Assembly (NCBI RefSeq): GCF_003115775.1
Contig: NZ_QEES01000002.1
Span: 1,364,001 to 1,428,000, forward strand
DNA: 64,000 nt
Reading direction: 5' to 3'
Source: Cellulomonas sp. WB94
Lineage (GTDB): Bacteria; Actinomycetota; Actinomycetes; Actinomycetales; Cellulomonadaceae
A program made the translations under genes and the position numbers. The notes beneath the pieces were generated by a model. That model was not told the origin of the DNA, did no database searches, and worked only from the letters and a program-made list of their open reading frames with translations. Shown here piece after piece: positions 1 through 7,709 of the stretch. How positions within the stretch are numbered: position 1 is the stretch's first letter; each line of letters begins with the position of its first letter.

Positions 1-2
1 GC

Positions 3-395
3 CGGGCACGCCCGGACGGGCTGACGTTCGCCCGGACGCTCACGCTGCTGCGGGCCCACACCGACACCCTCGTCATGGCCGACTGCGGGAGCCTCGACGA
101 CGCGCTCGCGGCCGCCGACGCCGGCGCGGACATCATCGGCACGACGCTCGCCGGCTACACGGGCGAACGGCCGAAGACCGACGGGCCCGACCTCGAGCTG
201 CTCGACGAGCTGGTCGCGCGGGTCGCCCTGCCGGTCATGGTCGAGGGCCGGGTGCACACCCCCGCCCAGGCCGCGGCGGCACTCGCCCGCGGCGCGTTCT
301 CCGTGTGCGTCGGGACCGCGATCACGCACCCCACGACGATCACGTCCTGGTTCGTGACCGCCATCGGCGGGGACGCCCCCGCCGGCACGCACTGA
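3..395 (+). CDS. nanE: N-acetylmannosamine-6-phosphate 2-epimerase, 5' end outside the window
   Basis: The visible 130 C-terminal residues match NanE, which converts ManNAc-6-phosphate to GlcNAc-6-phosphate in sialic acid and amino-sugar catabolism in the cytoplasm. The reading frame is open from the first bases of the window, so the N-terminal part of the TIM barrel is missing. Family landmarks seen are MADCGSLDDAL, GADIIGTTLAGYT (the G-T-T-L-x-G-Y-T signature), LPVMVEGRVHTPAQA and a phosphate-binding GAFSVCVGTAITHP near the end. It converges on nagB with a 15-bp gap. Its product is the substrate of NagA, whose gene lies 3 kb away, so the locus reads as one pathway. Identification is firm; the start is not visible. 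Confidence 0.9.
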   Translation, partial: RARPDGLTFARTLTLLRAHTDTLVMADCGSLDDALAAADAGADIIGTTLAGYTGERPKTDGPDLELLDELVARVALPVMVEGRVHTPAQAAAALARGAFSVCVGTAITHPTTITSWFVTAIGGDAPAGTH

Positions 396-410
396 CGCGA
401 GGCGGCAGGC

Positions 411-1195
411 TCAGAGCCCCTGCCAGGACGGCTTGCCTGCGAACACCTGGCGGTGGTACCCCGCGAGCTGCAGCCGGCTCGCCGCGGCGTCGTCCAGCAG
501 GACCGTGACGTGCGGGTGGTGCTGGAGGATCGTCGCGGGCCACAGCGCGCTCACGGGGCCCTCGACGAGCTGGTGGACGGCCTCGGCCTTGCCGGTGCCG
601 GTCGCGACGAGGACGACGTGGCGTGCCGCCATGATCGTCCCGAGCCCCTGCGTGAGGCAGTGCCTGGGCACCGCCTCGACGTCACCGCCGAAGAAGCGGG
701 CGTTGTCGCGGCGCGTCTGGTCGGTCAACGTCTTCATGCGCGTGCGTGACGCGAGCGACGACCCGGGCTCGTTGAACGCGATGTGGCCGTCGGTGCCGAT
801 CCCGAGGATCTGCAGGTCGACGCCGCCCGCGGCCGCGATGGCGTCCTCGTAGGCCGCGCACGCCGCAGGCAGGTCGGCGGCGAGCCCGTCGGGCCCGTGG
901 ACGGCGCCCGGCGCGAAGTCGACGCGTCCGGCGATCTCGGCGTCGATGACGTTGCGGTAGCGCTCGGGGTGCTCGGGGGCAGCCCCACGTACTCGTCGAG
1001 CGTGAACGCGCTGGCCCGCGCGAAGCTCAGCCGCCCGGCCTCGAAGCGCCGGACGAGCTCGTCGTAGACCGCCAGCGGGCTCGTGCCGGTCGCGAGGCCG
1101 AGCACGGCGTCGGGCCGGCGCGCGAGCAGCGCCTCGATCGCGTCGGCGACCAGCTGGGCGCTGTGCGCCGCGTCGGGCTGGATGACAACTTCCAT
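411..1195 (-). pseudogene. nagB: Glucosamine-6-phosphate deaminase, frameshifted
   Basis: NagB isomerises and deaminates GlcN-6-phosphate to fructose-6-phosphate and ammonia. The N-terminal part (ATG at 1195) shows LGLATGTSPLAVYDEL and FTLDEYVGLPP, typical of the family. The C-terminal part (RMKTLTDQTRRDNARFFGG, then the TQGLGTIM region) is in another frame. The frames join at the G run 975-979 (five G, minus-strand C). One extra base there restores P-E-H-P-E-R-Y-R-N-V and a normal length near 261 aa. A GAGGAG ribosome site sits upstream, and the gene starts 1 bp after the stop of the upstream oxidoreductase. The deletion is either a base-calling error in a homopolymer or a true inactivating mutation. 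Confidence 0.85.
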
Positions 1196-1196
1196 G

Positions 1197-2255
1197 TCAG
1201 CTGCTCCTCGGGGTTGTCGGTGGGTGGACGACGGCGACCCCGCGGGTCGCGACGGCGCGGTAGGCGGCGTCGATGACGGCCATCGAGGCGCGCGCGTCGG
1301 CGACCGAGTAGTCCGGGGCCCGCCCGTCGAGCAGGCGCCCGACGACGTGCCCGAGGAACGCGTCGAGCGCGACGCGACCGGCGTCGAGGTCCGTGACCGC
1401 ACCCGCGTCGGAGTACCGGACGACGGCGGGATGGTCGTCGTCGGCCACGGCGTGCCCGTGCGAGCCGAGGATCCGGATCGACGAGGTCGTCGGGCCGGTC
1501 CCGGGCGCGAACGGGACCCGGCCGAGCGTGACCGTGGCCGTCACGCCGCGCTGCAGCCCGAGCGACACGACGGAGGTGTCCTCGACGCCGTGCTCGCGGT
1601 GCCCGGCCCCGAACAGCGCGCCGGCCATGGCGTAGACGTCCTCGACCTCGAGCCCGGTCAGGTAGCGCACCGCGTCGACGCAGTAGCCGAGGAAGTTGAG
1701 CAGCTCCCCGCCGCCGGACAGCGCGGGGTCGACGACGAGCTCGGGACGCTCGACCGAGGTCGCGAAGTGGGCGCCGCTCGCGAGGAACTCGACGTCGAGG
1801 TGGCTGGGCAGGCCGAGGTGTCCGGCGTCGACCCAGCCGCGGGCGCGGCGCAGCGCGGGGGCATGCGTACGGTTGACCACGGAGCAGGTGCCGGCGGCGC
1901 GCTCGGCCGCGGCCACGACCAGGTCGGCGTCTGCGAGGGTCGTGCTCACCGGCTTGTCGACGAGCACGTGCACGCCCGCCTCGAGCGCCCGGATCGCGAG
2001 CGCGGCGTGCCGGGTGGGCTCGGAGCAGACGACGACGAGGTCGACGACGGCCCGGTCGAGCAGCGTCGCGGGGTCGGTGGACCAGCGTGCACCGGCCTGG
2101 TCGGCCACCGCGCGACCCTCGTCGAGCATCCACTGCGGGACGCCGGGCTCCTCGGCGACCTCGACGATCTCCACGCGCGGGTCGGCCGCAAGGACGTCGA
2201 CGTACTGCCGCGCGTGGCGGACGCCGCTGAGGAAGCCGATCCGCAGCCGGGTCAT
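1197..2255 (-). CDS. Gfo/Idh/MocA family NAD(P)-dependent oxidoreductase (second in operon)
   Basis: A 352-aa predicted sugar or sugar-derivative dehydrogenase. The N-terminal Rossmann fold begins MTRLRIGFLSGVRH, which is degenerate at the usual G-x-G-x-x-G. The family motif appears as GVHVLVDKPVST (D-K-P instead of E-K-P), followed by the C-terminal alpha/beta domain with PALSGGGELLNFLGYCVDAVRYL, where the G-G-G-x-L-x-x-x-x-x-H/Y-x-x-D pattern is recognisable. Its ATG overlaps the stop of the upstream Gfo/Idh gene as ATGA, and nagB follows after 1 bp, so the three genes are almost certainly cotranscribed. The substrate cannot be read from sequence; context suggests an amino sugar or a 3-keto glycoside intermediate. 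Confidence 0.85.
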   Translation of the reverse strand: MTRLRIGFLSGVRHARQYVDVLAADPRVEIVEVAEEPGVPQWMLDEGRAVADQAGARWSTDPATLLDRAVVDLVVVCSEPTRHAALAIRALEAGVHVLVDKPVSTTLADADLVVAAAERAAGTCSVVNRTHAPALRRARGWVDAGHLGLPSHLDVEFLASGAHFATSVERPELVVDPALSGGGELLNFLGYCVDAVRYLTGLEVEDVYAMAGALFGAGHREHGVEDTSVVSLGLQRGVTATVTLGRVPFAPGTGPTTSSIRILGSHGHAVADDDHPAVVRYSDAGAVTDLDAGRVALDAFLGHVVGRLLDGRAPDYSVADARASMAVIDAAYRAVATRGVAVVHPPTTPRSS

Positions 2256-3286
2256 CGTCCGCTCCCTGTCGTGAGCCCGTCGTTCCCGGCGGGGGCGTCG
2301 TGGTCGATGCTGACCGGCGCCCCGGTCACGAGCGAGCGTTGGGCGGCGAGCGCGGTGCGCAGCGCGACCCGTGCCTGCGCGGTCGTCACGAGGAACGGCG
2401 TGCCGGCCTGCACCCCGTCGACCCAGTGCGCGAGCTGCGCGCGCAGGGCTCCCTCGACGGACGCGGGCGGGACCGGGTGCCCGGGCGACGTGAGGCCGGG
2501 GTCGTCGGCAGTGCTGTGGGCGAGGGTTCCGGTCGTGCCCGCGAGCATGACGCGGCGGAACAGCTCCCCGCTCTGGCGCAGCGCGTAGCAGAGCTCGAGG
2601 GTCGCGAGGCTGCCGTTCTCGAACCGGAGCTGCATCTGGAAGCTGTCGGGGATCGGCGTGCCGGTCGCCCACGTGCGCAGGCCGCGCGTGAACACCTCGA
2701 CGGGTCGCGAGCCCATCAGCCACACCGCGAGGTCGACGCTGTGGGTGCCGTTGTGGACGGGGTGGCCGCCGGACAGCGCGGCGTCGTACTGCCACCCGCG
2801 CCAGCCCTCGGGCCACACGTGGCCGGTGTACCACGAGACGTGGAGCAGGCGCGGGTCGCCGATGTCGCCGCGGGCGAGCCGGCGCTGCAGGTCGGCGATC
2901 GCGGGCTGGAACCTGACGGTCTGGCCGACCATGAGCGAGGTGCCGTTGCCCTCGGTCGCGGCGATCATCGCGTCGAGGTCGGCGATGCTCAGTGCGGCGG
3001 GCTTCTCGACGTGGACGTGCTTGCCGGCGCGGCCCGCGGCGATCGTCCATGGTGCGTGGCCAGGGGTCCAGGTGCACACGTCGACCGCGTCGACGGCGGC
3101 GTCCCGGATGGCGGCCTCGGCGTCGGACGTGGCGAGCGCGCCGGGCACGAGCGCCGCAAGCTCGCGGGCCCGGTCGAGGTCGTGGCCGACGACGTGGGTG
3201 ACCTGGACGTCCGGCAGCCCGGCGAGCGCGACGAGGTGCTCGCGGGCGAACCGGCCGGTGCCGATGACGGCGACCCCGAGCGTCAT
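2252..3286 (-). CDS. Gfo/Idh/MocA family NAD(P)-dependent oxidoreductase (first in operon)
   Basis: A 344-aa cytoplasmic oxidoreductase. The Rossmann start is intact (LGVAVIGTGRFAREHLVAL, residues 2-20), the family E-K-P motif is present (GKHVHVEKPAALS, near residue 90), and the C-terminal domain has SGGHPVHNGTHSVDLAVWL (G-G-x-x-x-x-x-x-H-x-x-D type), which holds the usual catalytic His/Asp. It is the first gene of a three-gene minus-strand operon with a second Gfo/Idh protein and nagB. A well-formed promoter and a palindromic operator lie just upstream. Two different Gfo/Idh enzymes in one operon suggest successive oxidation and reduction steps on one sugar, which is inference. Confidence 0.87.
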   Translation of the reverse strand: MTLGVAVIGTGRFAREHLVALAGLPDVQVTHVVGHDLDRARELAALVPGALATSDAEAAIRDAAVDAVDVCTWTPGHAPWTIAAGRAGKHVHVEKPAALSIADLDAMIAATEGNGTSLMVGQTVRFQPAIADLQRRLARGDIGDPRLLHVSWYTGHVWPEGWRGWQYDAALSGGHPVHNGTHSVDLAVWLMGSRPVEVFTRGLRTWATGTPIPDSFQMQLRFENGSLATLELCYALRQSGELFRRVMLAGTTGTLAHSTADDPGLTSPGHPVPPASVEGALRAQLAHWVDGVQAGTPFLVTTAQARVALRTALAAQRSLVTGAPVSIDHDAPAGNDGLTTGSGR

Positions 3287-3334
3287 GCGGTCACCGCCCT
3301 GCTCGTGCGTCGCTCCATCACGGCCTGCCCCTCG

Positions 3335-3359
3335 ACATACGACGTCTGACGTCTGATGT
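3335..3359. promoter_or_regulatory. 25-bp palindromic operator of the oxidoreductase-nagB operon
   Basis: The arms read ACAT-n2-GACGT, a 3-bp centre, then ACGTC-n2-ATGT. They are perfectly symmetric apart from the two n2 steps and the centre. The site overlaps the expected transcription start of the minus-strand promoter at 3365-3393, a position suited to repression. The G-A-C-G-T-C core resembles operators of GntR-family regulators, but no regulator gene is visible in the window. Confidence 0.6.
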
Positions 3360-3364
3360 ACTTG

Positions 3365-3393
3365 ATCCTATGAAGGGTCAAGGGCTCGGTCAA
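3365..3393 (-). promoter_or_regulatory. Sigma-70-type promoter for the Gfo/Idh-Gfo/Idh-nagB operon
   Basis: On the minus strand a -35 TTGACC (3388-3393) and a -10 TAGGAT (3365-3370) are separated by exactly 17 nt, close to the actinobacterial housekeeping consensus. It lies between the end of nagA and the first oxidoreductase ATG. The expected start point falls near 3358, inside the palindrome 3335-3359. Confidence 0.65.
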
Positions 3394-3405
3394 CCCGCGG
3401 GACGT

Positions 3406-4625
3406 TCAGGGCGCGACGACGACCCCGGCGCGCAGGACCTGCTCGACCCGCAGGTCGTCGTCCGTGACGAGCACATCGGCGCGGCGACCGGCCTCGAGCG
3501 CACCGACCTGCGGGTCGCCGAGGACCGTCGCGGGAGTCGTCGCGGCGGCCCGCACGGCGTCCACCAGCGGCACCCCGGCGCGCACCGTCGCCCGCAGCAC
3601 GTCGAGCAGGTGCGCCGTGCCGCCCGCGATCGCGCCGCCATGGGTCAGCCGGGCCACGCCGTCGGAGACCGTGACGTCCTGCGACCCGAGCCGGTACACG
3701 CCGTCCGGCATCCCGGCGGCGGCCATCGCGTCCGTGACGAGCGCGATGCTGCCCGCCCCGACCAGCTCGAAGACGCTCCGCACGAGCCCGGGGTCGACGT
3801 GCGTGCCGTCGGCGATGAGCTCGACGACCAGGTCGCCGCGCGCGGCACCCGCGAGCAGCTCCGGGATCGGGCCCGGGCTGCGGTGGGCCAGTGGGCGCAT
3901 CCCGTTGAACAGGTGCGTGACCGTGGGGCGACCCGAGCGGCGCGCCGGGTTCGCCGCGAGGCGGGTGCGCGCATCGGCGACCGCTGCCGCCGTCTGCTCC
4001 CAGGAGGCGTCGGTGTGCCCGAAGCTCGGGAGCGCCCCGGCCGAGATCAGCGCGTCGCTGACCCCGCCGTCGCCGGCGACCCCGCGCAGCTCGGGCGCGA
4101 CCGTCATCGTCACGAGGTGACCGTGCGCCGCCGCCGCGAGCTCGCGCACCAGCTCGGCGTCCGGCGCCTGGATGAGGTGGGGGTCCTGGGCGCCGCACCG
4201 CACCGTCGACAGGAACGGGCCCTCGAGGTGGATGCCCGCCAGCTCACCGGCGTCCGCGAGCGCGGCCAGCACACCCACGCGCTGGCGCAGCGTGTCGGGT
4301 GCGGCGGTGACCAGCGATGCCACGAGGCTCGTCGTTCCGTGGGCGAGGTGCTCGCGGATGGCCACGCGCGCCTCGTCGGTCGTCGTCGCGTCCGGGAAGC
4401 TCGCTCCGCCGCCCCCGTGGTCGTGCAGGTCGACGAGACCGGGCAGGACCGTCAGGGGTCGTGCGGCAGCCGCGGGGACGTCCGGCCAGCCCGCGGCGGC
4501 GGCGTCCGCGGGGGGCCGACCCACGCGATCAGGGCGCCGTCGACGACGACGACGCCGTCCTCGAGGACCGCCGTCGGGGTCACGACGCGGCCGCGCAGGT
4601 ACAGGGTCTCCAGGTGCTCGCTCAC
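3406..4625 (-). pseudogene. nagA: N-acetylglucosamine-6-phosphate deacetylase, frameshifted near its start
   Basis: NagA removes acetate from GlcNAc-6-phosphate, feeding NagB. The long frame carries the amidohydrolase landmarks: PGLVDLHDHGGGG (H-x-H), the metal Glu in GIHLEGPFL, His in PSFGHTDAS and VTHLFNGM, and the catalytic Asp in LVTDAMAAAG. The first 38 or so residues, starting GTG at 4625 (S-E-H-L-E-T-L-Y-L-R-G-R and then EDGVVVVDGALIAWVGP), lie in a different frame. The junction is the six-G run 4510-4515; seven G would give V-G-P-P-A-D-A-A and one continuous protein of about 406 aa. It is divergent from the DUF4862 gene. A sequencing undercall and a real mutation cannot be told apart here. 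Confidence 0.83.
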
Positions 4626-4747
4626 GGTCGCATTGTGGCCCGCACCGAGCCGCCGTGCTTACAGTCGGGTGCGCCCGGCAGGTTCCGGGCAGGCGCCGGG
4701 CACCACTGGGGCACGACGACGAGCACGACGACGAGCACGGAGAACTG

Positions 4748-5704
4748 ATGAGCACCCCACGCCCCGAACGCCCGTTCCTCGGGGCGTATGCCCTGGTCGC
4801 AGGCCTGCCCGCCGACGACGAGGCCCCGGCGTACGCGGCCCTCGCCGAGCTCGGCATCGCAGGGATCGAGCTGCCCGTCGGGTCGGCCGACGCCGGCTCG
4901 TCGTGGTTCCGCCGCACCGTGCACCCGGACTGGGACCTCGTCGTCACGTGCATCCCGACGGTCATGCAGCGCCTCGGCAAGGACCCGGCCTACGGCCTCG
5001 CCTCGGCCGACCCCGACGGCAGGCGCGCGGCCCTCGACGACGTGGCCGTCGCTCGCGACCTGGCGCGGCGCCTCGCGGACGACTCCGGCCGCTCGCGCGT
5101 GCGGGCGGTCCAGGTGAACAGCGCGCCGCGGGGCGACCTCGCGTCGGTCGACGCGTTCGCCCGGTCGCTCGACGAGCTCGGCGGCTGGGACCTCGCGGGG
5201 GCGACGGTCGCGGTCGAGCACTGCGACGCACCGCGGCCCGGACGCCCGTTCTCCAAGGGCTTCCTCGAGCTGACCGACGAGCTGACCGCGCTCGGTGGGC
5301 GCCCTGCCGGGCAGTTCGGGCTCACCGTGAACTGGGGGAGGTCCGCGATCGAGGGCCGGTCGGCGACGACGCCCGTCGAGCACGTCCGGGCGGCGGCCGA
5401 GGCCGGGCTGCTCGCCGGCATCATGTTCTCGGGGGTCACGGGGTCGCCCGCCGCGACGGCGGTGTGGGGCGAGCCCTGGGAGGACGGGCACATGGCGCCG
5501 CGCGGCGACGACCCGGCGCTCGCGATCTCGTCCGAGTCCCTGCTCGGGCCCGACGAGATCGCCGAGACGCTCCGGGCCGCCGGTCCGGACCTCGGCTACG
5601 TCGGCGTCAAGGTGACGGTGCGGCCACCGGACGCGGGTGTGGCGCAGCGGATCGCCGTCGCCCGCGCGGCGCTCGCGCAGGTCACCCGGGCGCTGGGCGC
5701 CTGA
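4748..5704 (+). CDS. DUF4862 family protein, possible sugar-isomerase-like TIM barrel
   Basis: A 318-aa soluble protein that I assign to DUF4862 from its N-terminal GAYALVAGLP, the GIELPVG segment, VVTCIPTVMQRLGKDPAYGLASAD and the C-terminal GPDLGYVGVKVTVRP. Regularly spaced acidic and histidine residues at predicted strand ends (GIELPVG, VAVEHCDAP, LTVNWGRSAIEGRS) suggest a xylose-isomerase/AP-endonuclease-like barrel, which is inference. The ATG at 4748 has a GGAG ribosome site. Divergent from nagA and near two Gfo/Idh dehydrogenases, it probably acts on an amino-sugar or keto-sugar intermediate. No function is established that I know of. Confidence 0.75.
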   Translation: MSTPRPERPFLGAYALVAGLPADDEAPAYAALAELGIAGIELPVGSADAGSSWFRRTVHPDWDLVVTCIPTVMQRLGKDPAYGLASADPDGRRAALDDVAVARDLARRLADDSGRSRVRAVQVNSAPRGDLASVDAFARSLDELGGWDLAGATVAVEHCDAPRPGRPFSKGFLELTDELTALGGRPAGQFGLTVNWGRSAIEGRSATTPVEHVRAAAEAGLLAGIMFSGVTGSPAATAVWGEPWEDGHMAPRGDDPALAISSESLLGPDEIAETLRAAGPDLGYVGVKVTVRPPDAGVAQRIAVARAALAQVTRALGA

Positions 5705-5725
5705 CCGCCTGAACACCTGACCGCA

Positions 5726-6382
5726 TCAGGTCGTGATGCGTCTCGTCTCGTAGGCCCACATGGCGATCTCGACGCGGTTCCGCGCGCCAAGCTTGCCCAT
5801 GAGGCTGGCGAGGTGCGTCTTCACGGTGCTCAGGCTGATCGACAGCGCACCGGCGATCTCGGCGTTCGTCAGGCCCTGAGCCACGGTGAGGAGGACCTCC
5901 TCCTCCCGCGCAGTGAGCCGTTCGATGGGCTGCGCGGGCGGCGGACCCGTCTGCAGGTTCGCGAACGCTGCCAGCAGGCGGACCGTGACGCTCGGCGCGA
6001 TGAGCGCCTCGCCGTTGGCCGCCGCATGGATCGCCTGGGTGAGGAGCTCGGGCCCGGCGTCCTTGAGCAGGAAGCCGCGGGCTCCCGCCTTGAGGGCGCC
6101 GTGGACGTACTCGTCGAGGTCGAACGTGGTGATGACCACGACCGCCATCGGGTCCTCGACGCCCGGTCCGGCGAGCGCCCGGGTGGCCTCGAGCCCGTTC
6201 ACGTCGGGCATGCGGATGTCGAACAGGCACACGTCCGGTCGCAGCGCACGGGCGAGCGTCACCGCCTCCCGACCGTCGCGCGCCTCGGCGATCACCTCGA
6301 TCCCGGGCTGGGCGTCGAGGATCATCCGGAGCCCCGACCGGACGATGTCATGGTCGTCGGCGATCAGCACCCGGATGCTCAT
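5726..6382 (-). CDS. NarL/LuxR-type response regulator
   Basis: A 218-aa DNA-binding response regulator. The receiver domain (about 1-120) has the acidic pocket LIADDHD at residues 6-12, the phospho-acceptor Asp55 in CLFDIRMPD, the switch Thr in VVITTFD and the conserved Lys in FLLKDAGPE. The C-terminal LuxR helix-turn-helix (about 150-215) has LTAREEEVL and NAEIAGALSISLSTVKTHL. Its start overlaps the stop of the histidine kinase gene by 4 bp (ATGA), so kinase and regulator are translated together. It likely controls the divergent DUF4386 gene and its own operon through repeats in the region 7534-7709. Confidence 0.93.
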   Translation of the reverse strand: MSIRVLIADDHDIVRSGLRMILDAQPGIEVIAEARDGREAVTLARALRPDVCLFDIRMPDVNGLEATRALAGPGVEDPMAVVVITTFDLDEYVHGALKAGARGFLLKDAGPELLTQAIHAAANGEALIAPSVTVRLLAAFANLQTGPPPAQPIERLTAREEEVLLTVAQGLTNAEIAGALSISLSTVKTHLASLMGKLGARNRVEIAMWAYETRRITT

Positions 6383-7533
6383 CGGGTCGGCCCCCGCCGC
6401 GGGAGCACCGCGTCGACCACCCAGCCCCGGTCGGGGCCAGGACCGACGTGGAGCGTGCCGCCGAGGAGCGTCGCGCGTTCAGTCATGCCCACGATGCCGT
6501 ACCCGCCCCGCGGCCGACCGGCGGGCACCGGGTCGCCGTCGTCGCTGATCGTGAGGCGGACGTCGTCCCAGTCACCGGCGACCTGGACGACGATCCCCGT
6601 GGCGTGGCGGGCGTGCCGCGTCGCGTTGGTGACCGCCTCCTGCGCGATGCGGTAGCTCGCTGCTCCGACCGACGGGCTGAGGTCTGCCAGGTCGCCGGAC
6701 GAGCGCACCTCGACGCCAGGCTCGTCGCCCGCCGCCGGTCGGGCGAGGCGGACGATGTCGGCCGCGCCGCGCTGCGGCGCCACCTCGGCATCGTGGGGCT
6801 CACGCAGGACCCCCACCATCGTCCGCATCTCCGCGAGAGTGCGGGCGCCTTCCGCCTCGATGACCTCGAGCGCCTCGACCGCCGCCCCGGGTCGCGCCGC
6901 GGCGACGACGCGTCCGGCCTGCGCGCGGACCACCATCGCCGAGACGTGGTGCGCCACGGTGTCGTGCAGCTCGCGGGCCAGCTGCTCGCGTTCGCGCAGG
7001 CGGACCTGGTCGAGCTCGCGCAGACGCGTCGTGGCCCGCAGCCGCACGGACGCACCGAGAGCCGCGGGGAGCGCCAGCACGACGACGCCGAACAGCGCGT
7101 CGCCGACCAGCGCGTGGTCCAGGGCGCTGCTCAGACCGCTGGAGGCGAGGGCGATGAGCGAGCCGATGACCGCAGCACGGCCTGAACCCCAGCGGAACAG
7201 CGCGTAGACGAGCAGCAGCAGGTAGACCATCGAGACGAAGGCGACCGGTCCGCCGGCGTGGCCGACCACGGCGACCACGCTCACCACGGCGGAGACACCG
7301 AACCCGACGGCGATCATCGCGAGCGGACGGGTACGCCGCCACAGCAGCGTGAACGCCAGAGCCACGGCCTCCACGGAGCCCAGCGGGAACCAGCGGGCGT
7401 CCTGCCGCAGCACGGTCTCGAGGACGGCCAGACCGACGAACACCCCGACCAGGGCCCAGTCGCGCCACACGCGGACCGGCGGCTGAAGGGCCCGAGGTTC
7501 GACCCAGAGCGGTCGGACCTCGTCTCTCGTCAC
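6379..7533 (-). CDS. NarL-family sensor histidine kinase
   Basis: A membrane sensor kinase of about 384 aa if started at the GTG at 7533 (T-R-D-E-V-R-P-L-W). A longer in-frame extension to 7692 is low-complexity and would cover the divergent promoter region, so I reject it. Five or so hydrophobic helices fill the first half (for example WALVGVFVGLAVLETVL), with no large extracellular domain. The dimerisation domain is HisKA_3, with the phospho-acceptor His in LARELHDTVAHHVSAM, and the ATP-binding domain ends GGYGIVGMTERATLLGG. It is coupled to the response regulator by an ATGA overlap. The signal is unknown; this architecture is common in membrane-stress and lipid-sensing (DesK-like) systems. 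Confidence 0.9.
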   Translation of the reverse strand: MTRDEVRPLWVEPRALQPPVRVWRDWALVGVFVGLAVLETVLRQDARWFPLGSVEAVALAFTLLWRRTRPLAMIAVGFGVSAVVSVVAVVGHAGGPVAFVSMVYLLLLVYALFRWGSGRAAVIGSLIALASSGLSSALDHALVGDALFGVVVLALPAALGASVRLRATTRLRELDQVRLREREQLARELHDTVAHHVSAMVVRAQAGRVVAAARPGAAVEALEVIEAEGARTLAEMRTMVGVLREPHDAEVAPQRGAADIVRLARPAAGDEPGVEVRSSGDLADLSPSVGAASYRIAQEAVTNATRHARHATGIVVQVAGDWDDVRLTISDDGDPVPAGRPRGGYGIVGMTERATLLGGTLHVGPGPDRGWVVDAVLPRRGPTR

Positions 7534-7563
7534 GCACCCCAGCCTAGGGATCGCGCGCCGGCG

Positions 7564-7635
7564 CACATCGGCCGAAAGAACGAGGGCTTCACCGGCCCAG
7601 CGGCCGAGAGGTCTCCGCACCACGCGGCCGATGTG
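7564..7635. repeat. Perfect 11-bp inverted repeat pair in a divergent promoter region
   Basis: CACATCGGCCG at 7564-7574 and its exact reverse complement CGGCCGATGTG at 7625-7635 lie 61 bp apart (about six helical turns), between the divergent two-component operon and the DUF4386 gene. They are candidate binding sites for the adjacent NarL-type regulator. The rest of the 7534-7709 gap holds no gene; a GGAGG ribosome site for the DUF4386 gene is at its right end. Confidence 0.45.
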
Positions 7636-7709
7636 GGTTCGGGCGCGGCTCGCCACGCTGAGAGTGCGTCCGTGACCGACCGACGCGCTCACGATCAGGA
7701 GGACGACCG

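Noticed and set aside
4717-4742. Tandem CACGACGACGAG repeat before the DUF4862 gene
   Set aside because: Only two short units of low complexity; no sign of a functional array.
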